From contig JAWPGT010000032.1 in assembly GCA_034638255.1 (NCBI GenBank), positions 62,001 to 126,000 of the forward strand: 64,000 nt of DNA, given 5' to 3'. Both the position numbers and the translations under genes were made by a program. Position 1 is the first letter of the stretch. Every line of letters begins with the position of its first letter. Positions 1 through 11,027 of the stretch are shown in pieces. A model generated the notes under the pieces. The model saw only the letters and a list, made by a program, of their open reading frames with translations, searched no databases and was not told the DNA's origin. Origin of the DNA: Coprinus comatus. Lineage: Eukaryota > Basidiomycota > Agaricomycetes > Agaricales > Agaricaceae.

Positions 1-24
1 TCCAACTTATATATACTCAATTAG

Positions 25-360
25 TTTGATAACAACACACAAGATAACACACTCCTCCCAACTGTAAACTGGCAACTTGCAATTAACCCATCTACGATTC
101 GAATTCACGATTCTACGACATCAATTTTGCAATCTAATGGTGGAAAATTACCGTTCTATGTATGGGCACCTGGAAATCAACCAATTACGATGACAGCAAA
201 GGCATGTTTGATTAATTGGGGATTGACTAAGAATACAGCTTCGGCTCCACCTCAGAGTCCTGTAGCTTGTGTTGGTGTGGTTAATGGAGGAGAAGTTAAG
301 TTGGTACCGTTTGCAGCTGCTAAGTTGAGATTGGGAGAGATTCCGGTTATGAAAGTTTGA
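25..360 (+). CDS. 3' exon of an unrecognised gene (partial)
   Basis: The frame is open from just after a TAG at 22-24 to the TGA at 358-360 and gives about 111 residues with no methionine near its start. It is therefore probably the last exon of a gene that begins outside the window; the AG at 23-24 could be its splice acceptor. The visible part is mostly beta-type sequence rich in Gly, Val, Pro and Ala, with two cysteines, and ends in LGEIPVMKV. I do not recognise the family. It could be the C-terminal beta domain of a secreted enzyme, but that is a guess. The AT-rich DNA that follows fits a 3' flank. Confidence 0.45.
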   Translation, partial: FDNNTQDNTLLPTVNWQLAINPSTIRIHDSTTSILQSNGGKLPFYVWAPGNQPITMTAKACLINWGLTKNTASAPPQSPVACVGVVNGGEVKLVPFAAAKLRLGEIPVMKV

Positions 361-734
361 ATTCATTTTGAAAAGAAAAAACGGGTACATATGTGGAGAT
401 TGTTATTACGTTTGTATTTTATATCCGTATATACGATTGTTCGTAAACAAGTTCGGTTGAGACTATAGGACTCATGCTAACCGGGAAAGAGAGCGAGTTT
501 ATCAAGCACTAGAATTCGAGGTGATAATGATACAGGGTAATGCGAAATGCAAATAAAATACAAAATGACTGACGATGATAATATAAATGATGTTACAAAA
601 GATACCAATGAAATAAAATAATAAATTAAGAAATGATAAGAGTAAGAAAATGAAAGAATCCTGATACATAAGCGTCAGCATGAATATAACTTCAATATGT
701 TTCTTGCACAACAAACCAAAAGATAAAGGGTTCC
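361..734. other. AT-rich intergenic stretch
   Basis: This separates two genes that converge on it. It is strongly AT-rich around 550-650, and only short shadow frames are present. I see no repeat or RNA gene here. Confidence 0.5.
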
Positions 735-1130
735 TTAATGACGGGAACCACCCAAAGACAGCTTCCTCCTCAAGCTCCTAACCACACCGCTTACTCGGTC
801 AGTCGCAGACGGCGACGACGAGGAAGTGGTGGCGGGACGCTGCCGCTTCAGCGGCGTTGTCTTCAGCTCCTTGTAGGGTAGAGCTGGCAGGACTACATCG
901 CAGTAATCCTGTGTTTCTTCGTAGTCGTCAAGACATACGGTTGATTGGACCTCGAACAAGGCCCGGGCATTCTCCTGCTGTTCCCTCTGCCTTGCCGACG
1001 GCGACGCAGACCCCATATGCGCGATGCGGGAAATAAGGGAGGGTTGGGGTGCGCGGCGGGGTACTGGTCGGACTCTGCGAGCATGGCGAGAGTTGATGTT
1101 ACTTGAGCCAAGAGTGAAGGAGAATGTCAT
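735..1130 (-). CDS. Small basic protein of unknown function
   Basis: This is a single uninterrupted frame of 131 codons read from an ATG at 1130. A longer frame starts at 1193, but the extra 21 residues look like leader sequence. The product is rich in Arg and Ser, with an arginine cluster near residues 17-27, an acidic patch with several Asp, Glu and Tyr in the middle, and a Ser/Thr-rich, Lys/Arg-rich tail. Composition is clearly richer in GC than the flanks, which supports coding. I see no known domain. Disorder and basic ends would suit a nuclear or nucleic-acid-binding protein, but nothing proves it. Confidence 0.45.
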   Translation of the reverse strand: MTFSFTLGSSNINSRHARRVRPVPRRAPQPSLISRIAHMGSASPSARQREQQENARALFEVQSTVCLDDYEETQDYCDVVLPALPYKELKTTPLKRQRPATTSSSSPSATDRVSGVVRSLRRKLSLGGSRH

Positions 1131-1193
1131 GTTGGGCAGGGATGTTATGGTTCGGAGGCAAGATTTTTTGTGAGGAATTCCCCACGTTGTCAA

Positions 1194-2549
1194 GACTATA
1201 TACCGTGACTTTGGAAAGGGGGAGTAGGTAAGCCGTTAAATCTAAGACAATTGCCTTCTTTGGAATACAGTATACCATGTTCGGTCTGCTATAAATCTGC
1301 AATATAGTTACAAATACTGGATATAACAAGATCAAGATTTGATGGGAGATGGAACGAGTCCTAAATTAGACACAAAACTATTCTAGGATCACAACCGTTT
1401 AAATTGGGTCCACAAATGAGGGATAATTAGAGTTCATCTACTTTCCCAGGCCTCCGGTGTGAAGCGGGTCCGTGCGCACAATATCACTATCATGGACTGA
1501 GGGCTTATTTCTCGAGTGTGGCGCACCGTACGTACTGTACGGTATATGGGTGGTTATTTTAGGCTGTAGGTCAATAATCTCGGTGCTCCACCATAATCGT
1601 ACCTGTATAGGAACTTGTCGAAAATGCATTTAGTATCTTATGAACGTCAGAACCAAAAAGTCATACCAAGGCTTATACCGTTATATCAACAATTCTTATC
1701 AGGGGTTGGTTGTTGAAGGTATGCTAGACATACAAGGGTCGAGTTATTCTGGTAGCAAGTAGTAGTACTTACCTGCTCAGTCTACTAATACTCCCGGTAA
1801 TTGAGTGGGACAACGTGTGTTCTCATTATGACCTGCGGTCTGGACATATTCAGTGTCAGAGTGGGTAATCAATGTTCAACAACGTTCAACCCTCGACCTC
1901 TTGGTCAGTGTTCATTCGTGATCACTGAGCTCTTCCGAGCCTCACTGATCATTCCATTCATGGCACATTATCCAGTCATTCTCTGGAGTTCCGAGAGGCA
2001 GTGTCTAGATGATTCCTTATTCGCGACCAATTTGTGACACTGATTTCTATGTTAAAGTGCAAGGCCATTCACTGACTAAATTGATGCACTTTCGGTACAT
2101 AGATCTGCGGAACCCTGGGAATCTGAACTGGCATACTCTGATATAATGCGGCTCCGCCCTAATCTGCACATTCTCATCGGTACCAAGCAAGTGCCAAGCA
2201 ACGGCCAGGCGACTCAGAAGCACTCCAAAGCTCAAAATACAATCAAAAAGGATTCAGAAAATCAGAAACGCAAATTAATTTAGCTTTAGACTGGCAGCTG
2301 GCATGTACATGCGTAGGGTTGAGTTTTATGCAACCGAAAATTGTGGAGAACCGGTTCGCACAAATGCGTATAATGACATACCAGGAGAGAACTTTTGTCT
2401 CCTTTAGTATTGGCTTTAGAATATTTATAAAAACAATACTACTGAGCCTGCCACTCGCCACTCTTGGCCGCAATTGAGTTACATCATGACACAAGTATTT
2501 AGTCTCTGGGGCTACTCTATTAGTTGGCCAGTGTTATTCTCCACCCATT
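1194..2549. other. Intergenic region, no supported gene
   Basis: Several short frames occur on both strands, but none has splice sites or motifs that would make it convincing. The last part, about 2400-2549, must hold the promoter of the decarboxylase gene that starts at 2550; TATTTATAAAAA at about 2430 is a possible TATA-like element. Confidence 0.4.
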
Positions 2550-3923
2550 ATGCGTAACATCCTCTCAGACTTTATTTCCGCTCTACGCCACCTTGGCTTA
2601 GCTAAAAGTCAATTTGAGTCACAAACCCAGCATTCCGAATCATCCAACTCCGAGAAACATCACTGCCAGCCTGCTCTACACCCAGTCTTACTGGAGTTCC
2701 AGGCAATTATTGAAGACGATCCTGATCTTTACATGGCTTTTCATCAAATGTTCGAACAAATTCCAAATAAACACCCTTACAATATCAACGCAAAAGGAAG
2801 TCACAGTCCTCAGGTAATGCGACCTACTGATTTTAAATGACCTTCATCCTCAGACTGAATACTTTCTTTTTGCTAGATTTGCCACTATCGCGACATGCTA
2901 GGAGCCATAAACTCTATCTTCAATCGTGCACCTAAATTTGGTGATGGGACAAACAAAGTTCTGCCTCCAGTACCATTAGGTGCTTTATTATGTTGGCCTA
3001 TGAATACGAATGCAGGACGTCGCGTGTTTACCAATGATAAGGTGAATTCTCAGATGAAGAAGATTTTGGATATTTGGGCCCAGTTTTTATCCAGTCCTGA
3101 ATCTCGTTATGTGTTGACCACAGATGATGAAGGATGGTTTGGCCCCGAGGCGAGTAAATTCATTCCTAACTTCGCCGAAACCTATGAATGCAATCCGGAG
3201 AAGGAATACTATGGATTTAGCTCTTGGGACGACTTTTTCACTCGCCGTTTTCGACATGGTGTTCGACCTGTAATCCATCCCAATGACCGCAGCATCATCC
3301 TCAGTGCATGTGAATCCGTGGCGTATAAAGTCAGCAAAGATATTCAAGAATTCGATTTGTTCTGGATTAAAGGCGAACCTTATTCACTTTCCCACATGTT
3401 AAACCAGGATCCTCTTTCGACACAATTTATTGGAGGAACTCTCTACCAAGCTTACCTTAGTGCCTACAACTATCATCGTTGGCATAGTCCTATAGACGGT
3501 ACCATAGCCAAAGTGGTACATGTCCCAGGAACATATTTCGCTATTTCTCCAGCTACATCATTCGAAAGTGGAAATCCTGATCCCAAACCTCCAATTCAAG
3601 CACAGGCATTCACTGTTCATGTTGCGACCAGACTACTTATATTCATTGAATCTGATAATCCGGAGATTGGTTTGATGTGTTTGGTGATGGTTGGGATGGT
3701 GGAAGTGTCTTCTTGTGAACTTACTGTAAAAGTTGGTGATCGGGTCAAGAAGGGTGATCAGTTAGGGATGTTTCACTATGGAGGGTCTACGTATTGTATG
3801 GTGTTCCGACCTGAAACTAAGGTTACCTTCATGGAAACCGTTCATCAGTCATTGGAGGACCACGAGTCACTAATATTATTGAATACGCCAGTAGCTTATG
3901 TTGAAAACTATAAAAATGGTTGA
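2550..3923 (+). CDS. PsiD-like phosphatidylserine-decarboxylase-family enzyme
   Basis: Two exons, 2550-2813 and 2877-3923, join in phase (CAG/gtaatg ... tgctag/ATT) to give 436 residues. The protein belongs to the phosphatidylserine decarboxylase superfamily, soluble basidiomycete branch, which includes the L-tryptophan decarboxylase PsiD. Features seen are YYGFSSWDDFFTRRFR, SACES, the HRWHSP motif at about residues 288-293, and GGST at about 390-393. In this family the chain self-cleaves before the serine (here Ser392) to make a pyruvoyl cofactor. There is no signal peptide, mitochondrial leader or membrane segment, so it differs from the membrane-bound lipid enzyme and should be cytosolic. 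Length matches PsiD (about 440). The likely reaction is decarboxylation of an aromatic amino acid such as tryptophan; this is inferred from family resemblance. No psi-type kinase, methyltransferase or transporter gene lies nearby. Confidence 0.88.
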
Positions 3924-4627
3924 TTAATAGTTGTGTTCCCCCTATAACACTGAAAAAAGTATTCCTAGAGGACTTCTTCCTGTAGCCCACTCTTTAACTT
4001 ACTACTTTATATCTCATAACATCATAATCAACGGTCAGATCGATCATCATTTACTGAACACTAATAAATTATTACTTGCCTAGGCTTATTACCCGCTCTC
4101 AATAATGGAAGTTCCTCAAATTCACACACAACTTTCTCTCGTCGATACACCCACATACGATACAGTCACTTCTCGAATCATGAGGATACATAGCCCGTTT
4201 GGCACGTGGCAAAACATGGTTATGATTCAAATATTCATGTCTGGGATAAATAATGAGGAAGATGGGTATAGTTCAAGACATATTTATAAATAGTCTCCCC
4301 AGCTCGTTCAGCGAGGATCAAAGTTGTGATTCTAGTGGCTCCTAAGTTGCTTATTTCCATGTACTTAGATCAGGACTGCCATTTTGACTTTTCATATCTG
4401 AAGGAAGGGACGCGGGTAGTGTGAGAAAGCTGGTCCAGGGTCCGATTCAAACGCGCGTGGCAGCGTGACGCACTGACGTATTACAGGAAAACGAACTTGA
4501 GGCTTGAGCCGAAGGAGTTAACGAATGTCAAACAAACCTTCACCTCCTCCTTCTACTTTCTCTAATCCTCTACTCTGTCAATTACAATAAAGTTTATATA
4601 TCCGCTAGAAGGGTGAATATAAACACC
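3924..4627. other. Intergenic region upstream of SHO1
   Basis: This lies between the decarboxylase and the Sho1 gene. A 62-codon frame at 4105-4293 has no recognisable content and I do not support it as a gene. Pyrimidine-rich DNA at 4535-4580, with TTATATATCC at about 4593-4602, precedes the Sho1 start and may be promoter sequence. Confidence 0.4.
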
Positions 4628-6001
4628 ATGAGCAATGAAGAACGTCGCGTTTCTCGGGTATCTTTTGATTACTCGCAGTTAGGAAGGAGTTACATCTTCC
4701 AACTCACTCTTCTCATAGCAGGAGTATGTATAGACTTTAATTCATTCCTCTTCATTTGAATTACGAAGCTCACCACTGTATAGATTGCTTGGGTAGTTTG
4801 TATAGTCTCTCAAGCTATTGTAACAGCAGATAGTACGCATTCTGTTTGCTTACCTCTCAACCAGCCGCTCACTCTCATTTTCATGAACTAGTCGGAAATG
4901 AACCGATTGGCACCTTATGGTTTGCTTTCATCCTACAGCTCATCATAATAGCCAGTATCGTCATTGCCATCAACACCAACTCCCTTTTCCAACACGGCAT
5001 TCCACTCGCTATCCTCGCGGCTCTATCAACCTCATTTGCCGCCCAAGGTGTAAATAACAACATATACTCTGGAACCCGATCTCAACAAGCGGTTGCTGCC
5101 GGATGGTTAATAACTTGCGTCATAAACGTAATATGGATCGTCCTCTTATCTTCCGAACCGACTTCTTCATTTCTGCGATTTGTAGTATCCGCTGGTGGCA
5201 CAAACGGGGACGCGAAATATAATAACAACGCTACCCCCACAGCAACCAACGGATATGGTCAAGTTGAGAATGTTAATAGCAACCTTGAAGCCTTTGACAA
5301 TAAACCTAACACAGAAGGAGTTGAATTGGTCGATAACCCACAACACGGAAATGACGGTACCATTAACGGATCAGCAAGTATAGCAAATACTACTAGTGTT
5401 GCTGGTGCAGGTGAAAATATTAGGGGTTCGAAGTTCGGAGGAAGTCTTGTGCTGGATCCAGAGGCACAAAAACGAAATTCTGCAGGTATGTTTCTTTTTT
5501 AGAGTTAATGATGACAATAAAACTCATAATGAGAACTTTACCAGTAACTGATCGTTCTACGAATCAGCCATTGGGTGAGGTGGGTGTAGGATCTGGATTG
5601 GCAGGTATAGGTTCGATGTCTGGTGGAGATCGCACAACTGGTGGTGGCGTTAGTGTGGCACCTGGTATCAAGGAGACAAAGGCGCCTATGAGAGCTGTCG
5701 CTCTCTTCGAATGTACGTGAAACTCTTGGATGTTTTCCATCTTCCCTACTAGTTTTCTTCATAGTATGAAATTGGAATTGATTTGTGATTATTTAGATAA
5801 AGCATCACCTGATGATCCAAGTGAATTAACGTTTGCGAAAGGGGAAGAGCTGGATATTCTTGATAATACAGGAAAGTGGTGGGATGCTATCAAAGCCGAT
5901 GGAAAGAAAGGAAGTGAGTACTAAAATTCGTGTCTTATGTTCCATATCCTGATTTATTTTGTGTGAAGTTGCCCCCTCGAATTATCTCCAACTCAAGTAA
6001 A
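4628..6001 (+). CDS. SHO1: High-osmolarity signalling protein Sho1
   Basis: Six exons (4628-4723, 4784-4832, 4865-5485, 5545-5712, 5797-5913, 5970-6001) keep phase throughout and give 360 residues, close to yeast Sho1 (367). The N-terminal part holds four hydrophobic helices (about residues 24-45, 62-83, 90-110 and 120-140), with short loops. A long polar linker rich in Asn, Gly and Thr follows. The C-terminal SH3 domain (about 304-360) shows ALFEY, SELTF, GKWWDA and IAPSNYLQLK, the usual ligand-binding positions. Sho1 is a plasma-membrane adaptor of the HOG and filamentous-growth MAPK pathways; its SH3 domain binds the MAPKK Pbs2 through a proline motif. Introns are 32-84 bases. The first AUG fits the family start. 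I see no defect. Confidence 0.92.
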
Positions 6002-6380
6002 CATGGAATACCCCTTGTTTTCTCTAATTTTCTTTTTCTTAGTACGATTCCATGGTTGTATAGTTAGCATTTTTCTTTTATCTTTCTGTCTTGTAGTTTG
6101 ACGATTAGTAACGATAACAATAACGACAGATATACGTATACATCTATGGGTTGCTTTGATTTTTAAAACATTTCTCCGGCTGTTTAGTACTGATTTAGCT
6201 TCAATATATTAATGGTGCTACGTGCATTTGTTCTTCGACTTTGAACATCATTGTTTGTTTTTATTTTGGAGTAGAAATCAGGTGCAGTGCGAAAGCAGTT
6301 ATTGGTAACTCAGTACTCAGGTATAACCTTCGTGGAGACAGAAAATTCTTGAACGTAGTTGAAGTACTACTCAAACAAAC
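6002..6380. other. Convergent intergenic region
   Basis: This holds the 3' flanks of the Sho1 gene and of the opposing hypothetical gene. It is T-rich, and I see no gene in it. Confidence 0.5.
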
Positions 6381-7349
6381 TCAAGTCCTCGATCGCATCC
6401 GTTCCTTTTCCTTTAATTCGCGTTTAACCTTCACCTCCTCTTTCAGCTTCCTGATTACCTGACCCAAATTTTCAGCTGTGATCTTCCCTTTTCTCTGTCG
6501 TCTATTCCACCTGTACAATTCATTCCAAGTATCACGATCATCGTTATCCGGTTGGTCTTCACCCTCTCCAGGATCAAGCCAAATCCCAACACCTCTATCA
6601 ACACCATAGTGCTTCTCATAGTTCAAATAGTCCTTATACCACAAATTATCGTGCATATAAAGCATATTGTTCATCGTCCAATAAACCAACAGTTCCTTCT
6701 CAAGATCAATCATTGTATGACCCGCAATACGCTCCATAATAGCACACAAAATCCCCGTCTCCAATTTTCCCCAATTCCAATCCCTATTCCTAACAATCCC
6801 CTGTAATGCCTTATTATTCATCACCAAAAACCTTTCCTTCTCGAAATGCAACGTAGGATATTGGTGTCTCATTTCCCGAGTAATGAAATGTCCTGCGAAA
6901 TGATCTAGTGCTCGTGGTGGGTATATCGGTCGATGAGGCGTAAACATATCTACCCCCACAACAGTCATTGCAAAATTAAAATTGAACATACACAATTCCA
7001 TCAAGAATTCCTCCCCCTTCAATGTCTTGAAGTAAATCCAATAATGGTCTTTCGGGTCTTGACCTCGTTTATATTCAGCATCACCAGCAACAGGGTCTGG
7101 TATTAACTTATACCCAATCGTATCCTGAGCCTCCACCTTTACTCTCCCTTTGCATATCCCATAATCCGCAATGGGACTATGTTCACATTCCAGGCGAACC
7201 CGTTGATTGAGTCGACAAGGGTGGTGACCAGCGTCCTCAGTTTCAGGATCAAATTTGGAGTCATATGTTGTGGTGTACAATTCCGATAACAAGGCGAAGC
7301 AGATTGAAAGACATATAGGGAGAACATAACCTTCCCTTCCCAACCTCAT
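6381..7349 (-). CDS. Agaric-type hypothetical protein (possible MYND-protein body)
   Basis: A single frame of 322 codons runs from an ATG at 7349 to a stop at 6381. The N-terminus has a hydrophobic stretch (residues 8-22) that could be a signal or anchor. The middle part is Trp/Tyr-rich, including HYWIYFKTLKGEEF. The C-terminus is highly charged (long Lys/Glu run after residue 290) and probably helical or coiled. The wording of the middle part recalls the region that follows the zinc finger in many agaric MYND-finger proteins, and half a MYND finger lies upstream on the same strand at about 8270. I could not find splice sites that join the two, so I treat this as its own gene. Function is unknown. 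Confidence 0.6.
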   Translation of the reverse strand: MRLGREGYVLPICLSICFALLSELYTTTYDSKFDPETEDAGHHPCRLNQRVRLECEHSPIADYGICKGRVKVEAQDTIGYKLIPDPVAGDAEYKRGQDPKDHYWIYFKTLKGEEFLMELCMFNFNFAMTVVGVDMFTPHRPIYPPRALDHFAGHFITREMRHQYPTLHFEKERFLVMNNKALQGIVRNRDWNWGKLETGILCAIMERIAGHTMIDLEKELLVYWTMNNMLYMHDNLWYKDYLNYEKHYGVDRGVGIWLDPGEGEDQPDNDDRDTWNELYRWNRRQRKGKITAENLGQVIRKLKEEVKVKRELKEKERMRSRT

Positions 7350-7625
7350 AAAAGTTTATTCCGAATACTTTGATTCTTTTCCTGAGGCTACCATTGTTTC
7401 GTAGGACCATCGAAATGTTCATCACCGAGAAAAAGTAAGTTGGCGCATGTTCCGTCAGGCAAGCGTGTGACGGAATTTGGTGTTGGATTGTTAGTGATTT
7501 TGCGAAGAGTAGCTGGACTACTTCGTCGGTTAGGATCCATTCAACAAATTTCGGCTAGATAGGCGAGGAAAGGCCAAAAGGTGTATAAGTCGAGGCGTTC
7601 AGTTTTGCCTTTGCCTATTCAAGAA

Positions 7626-8084
7626 ATCGGCGTCAGCAAAAAGGGCGATTTAATACATGTAGAATACATGTAGTTACCTTGTTTGCCATGTGTCACAAGG
7701 TTTACCATTATTACCTTTCGGGTATTGCTGCATATTTTCAAATATCTCTGTTCAAGTTAGCATACATGTATCACTCGAAATGTTTACCTTGTAAGTCATA
7801 TATTCCAATACATGCAGAATATATAAATTTTAAGATTATCAATGATTTCTCTTACTTTCCTTGTGTATACCATGCATGGTCATAAAATAAATGTATACTA
7901 CATGTATACATCTGCTATACAGTTACACTGCAGGTACGAGAGTCACTTATCAGGTACGTACCATGTCAATGAAAATATGTCTTACACTCGTCATTTCATC
8001 ATCAAGTATGACATCACCCGAACATTATTAATATACATTTCTTACATGTACATATATGTAATCGCCCTTTTTACTGACGTCAAT
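7626..8084. mobile_element. MITE-like element with terminal inverted repeats
   Basis: The two ends are inverted copies of each other. The left end at 7631-7650 and the reverse complement of 8061-8080 both read CGTCAGYAAAAAGGGCGATT, and the similarity extends a few bases outward. The interior is AT-rich, has no credible gene and repeats the palindrome-like word ACATGTA many times (two tandem copies of an 11-base unit at about 7652-7673). Length is about 459 bases. These traits fit a non-autonomous DNA transposon. I could not find a clear target-site duplication. Confidence 0.6.
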
Positions 8085-8218
8085 CCCGAAAAGAAAACGA
8101 GTATTGTTACGAAATGACATACGGCATATCTTCTTATGTTCCTTCCAATCTGCGGTTTGACATTTGGTAGAACAATATATACGCTATAATGTATTTTCAA
8201 ATATTATTACAGCAATCG

Positions 8219-8357
8219 AGATCAAACTATATTCCCCGCACGACGAGCAAAGGCGTAAGCCAGTGGTACTGTTACAGATGCAGCATTTATCGAGTTTTTG
8301 TAATGGTACATATACTTCGCGACCGTTGAGTGGTTGAATAGATATTGCAGAGGTCAT
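8219..8357 (-). pseudogene. N-terminal half of a MYND zinc finger
   Basis: Reading from an ATG at 8357, the frame gives 69 codons in all, of which the first 45 or so look coding. They contain KCCICNS followed by LCSSCGE, that is the first two Cys pairs of a MYND zinc finger (C-x2-C ... C-x2-C). The second half of the finger (normally YCS..CQ...W..HK..C) is not found in the next 900 bases, so either an intron hides it or it is lost. The MITE-like element sits just downstream, in the interval where the rest would be. MYND fingers bind proline-rich partner proteins. This is probably a broken gene. Confidence 0.4.
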
Positions 8358-8599
8358 TGTGGTCCAGAAGCAAGAGGTTTTCTCAGTTAACAATACGTGT
8401 GAACCAATCTAAGACTGCGACTCCAAATGGTGGTGCCAACTCTCTTCCTTTGTTCGTTTTTGTTCCTTACAACAGTCCCTAGGCATGACACTGGATATCG
8501 TTCTGAAAGCTGAGCCGGAGAGATCTATTTGGACAATGGCATCGAAGGAATGAGCCATACTTTTGTTGTCATGATAGAATATGTAAAACAACTTACTAC

Positions 8600-8974
8600 T
8601 GATTTAGAATTTATTGTTCCAATGGTCTCTCGCGAGTTTGACCAGGCCCGAGTTTCTTTCTTCTCTTTGGCCCCTTTGTTAAAATGTATACCTAGTGTCA
8701 TCAGATGAGTATTTTAGAAAGTTATCCAAACATATATCAGTAGTACTTCACGCTGTACCGGTGAACAAGCCAACGCGGCGTTAAAAATGAATTTTGGAAT
8801 CAAGAGAGATTCACCTTTATGCTATGAACGTGTATAGGGTTGTGGGGAGATGTAACAAGTCCGAAGGAAACATGGATGTAATAGAGCCTGCAATCGAAAC
8901 TCTAGAGAAAACGTAAAGAAGTTGCGAACCAACTAGCTCCTAGCATCCTACTTATATCCTAAACCATTGCTCAG
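8600..8974. other. No supported gene
   Basis: Only short frames are seen. The end of this stretch (CTCAG at 8970-8974) looks like the splice acceptor of the FunK1 fragment that follows, so upstream exons of that gene may once have been here. Confidence 0.35.
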
Positions 8975-9687
8975 GGGACTCCATACTTTATGGCAACCAA
9001 GATATTGATGGGACAGCATCTATTTCAGGATGAATATAAAGAAACCACTGATAATGCTATCAATGCGGATACTTTCCTCCTCCTACCAAACACAGATATA
9101 CAACCTAGAAGCCCATGTGTAACCTCAAGACTGATCTACAACTACCAGCATGATTTGGAGTCCATTTTCTGGATTATGCTTTGGCTAACATCCCATCTCT
9201 CGACTATGAACTCTCACAACAATATGGGTGTTCAATCTTTGTCTCCAACCCAAAGCCTGATGGTGAACGATTAGATCTGTTTGTGAATAAAAACCATTTA
9301 ATCTGGCTAGCGCTTGCAGATAAGGAGGATGAAGTCTTTCATAAATGTCGCGGGGTTGACTTAGTTGTAATAACATTACACAGTGCACGAGAGGCTAAGC
9401 AGTACTCTGACAAAGCTTCGTATGTCAGGGAGTATTACGCCATCTTCTTGACACGACTCGGTTACATAGAAGTTAGAACTAGAATGATTTATTTGTCAAA
9501 AATCTTTATGCATAAAGAAATACAAAGAGAATCAACACATGACATTTTGGGGGGAATGGAACTGAGTCCAGGCGGTGAGACAAAAAGGGAGCTAAGACGG
9601 GTCACCCCCTTGACACCTCACCTAGTGTTGACTCTCTCTTATCTTCGAAAAATTTTGGCTTTTGTGGTGGGATGGGTGGGATTTTGA
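8975..9687 (+). pseudogene. FunK1-type protein kinase, C-terminal remnant
   Basis: After an acceptor-like CTCAG the sequence reads GTPYFMATKIL, then YNYQHDLESIFWIMLW. These are the GT..FMA and HDLES..W..LW blocks of FunK1, the large basidiomycete-specific kinase family. They correspond to the activation-segment end and the helix after it. At about 9180-9250 the frame must change to continue into QQYGCSIFVSN and the following helical region (to 9687), and I see no proper splice site there. No catalytic loop is visible upstream. I therefore call it a broken, probably inactive C-terminal piece. Confidence 0.55.
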
Positions 9688-10500
9688 AATCTTTGGAACG
9701 AATGAAGTGAGCGAGTCAAGAGTTTGGAAGGATGTTTGTGGCTTGAACGTCAAGATAGATGTTGAAGAAGGATGGTGTCGGATGGATTATGTGTTCTGGA
9801 AGAGGATGGATGACTTTGGAGGATGTTCAGAGTGAAGACGAGAGTATACGGTGTCACAGTGACACGTGTAACACTCGTCATCAAGAATTTGCATTTACCT
9901 CAAACTTCAATAAATGCGACAATTATACTTTGTCACCAATTGACACTTGTTCATGATTTATACGCCGACAAACCCAATAGTCCCCATCTTAACCAATTAT
10001 CTTCAAATATGATCCCCATTGCCCTGGACTCCCCAAACCAGGAAAATGCAACTGCAAGCGACAAGGAAAATGACTTGAAACACAAGCGTGGCTTATCTGA
10101 AGCTATTATGGTCAATACGACTCAGAACTTGTAGGGGTATTTTACTCCAAATGCCAATTAGATGTACCCTATATAAGCTAATTTAACCCTGGAACATTCT
10201 GAAGCCTGAAGTAGGTACTAGGCATACCTCTTAGCGTTAGGCTTGATCTCACTAAGACCGAAATCACCCTCACTATCTCCAAAAAAGACGACAATTTACT
10301 ATGTACAGTAGTCGCAAATCAGTTGAGACACCACTGAGTCATTCGGGCAACTGAGGCCAATCAAAGCCTAATTATTGCTTCATGGTACATATCAGGATGA
10401 AGCCACTTCATCATACATCATCAACATCACCCATTGATGTGTGATGAGATCGATTAGATTACTTCCGACTCTATGATAGGAATAAATAACAGAAACTCGA
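9688..10500. other. No supported gene
   Basis: A 103-codon frame at 9823-10134 has low-complexity polar content and no recognised motif; I do not support it. The stretch separates the two FunK1 remnants. Confidence 0.35.
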
Positions 10501-10603
10501 TGTTCGAGCGCCGCCACCTGGCCGTCACCTATAACCAGCACTTGGAGTCCATCTTTGGGATTGTGCTGTGGTTAATCACTTTCCACCTTAACTACATACC
10601 TTA
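10501..10603 (+). pseudogene. Second short FunK1 fragment
   Basis: The frame reads RRHLAVTYNQHLESIFGIVLW before a stop at about 10601. It matches the YNYQHDLESIFWIMLW block of the fragment at 9120-9190, including the preceding residues. Only some 30 codons are recognisable and the conserved Asp and Trp are changed. It is a degenerate duplicate. Confidence 0.5.
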
Positions 10604-11027
10604 ATAAGCATATATATAAAACTATATATGCAGTCCAAGGTATAATAGCACAGTTGATAAGTATAATAATCCATACTGGAGTTCGACATAAGAAGGTGAT
10701 CAAACTGGGCCATACTAACTATCTCTAGTATACACCACTACTAGAACCAGTGGTTCCTTTCGGAACGCCGGTGACTGAGATAAGGTGAATTGTCACCCAC
10801 CGCATTCAATTTTTCATTGTAATCAATTCTTGATGAACTTTTCCCTCAAGTTAGTATATATCTCGATTGCTCAGGCGCCGCCGCTCGGCTTGAAGTTATT
10901 TTATAAGTTCCTTCTTTATCACCTTCCATGATAGTTATAAAGGTATCAGGTTTCCTTGTAGTAGGAACCAGAAGCTTGAACCCCAGGCCCTCAAATTGTT
11001 CCAGGACGACCCACTCCAGTCTCAGAT

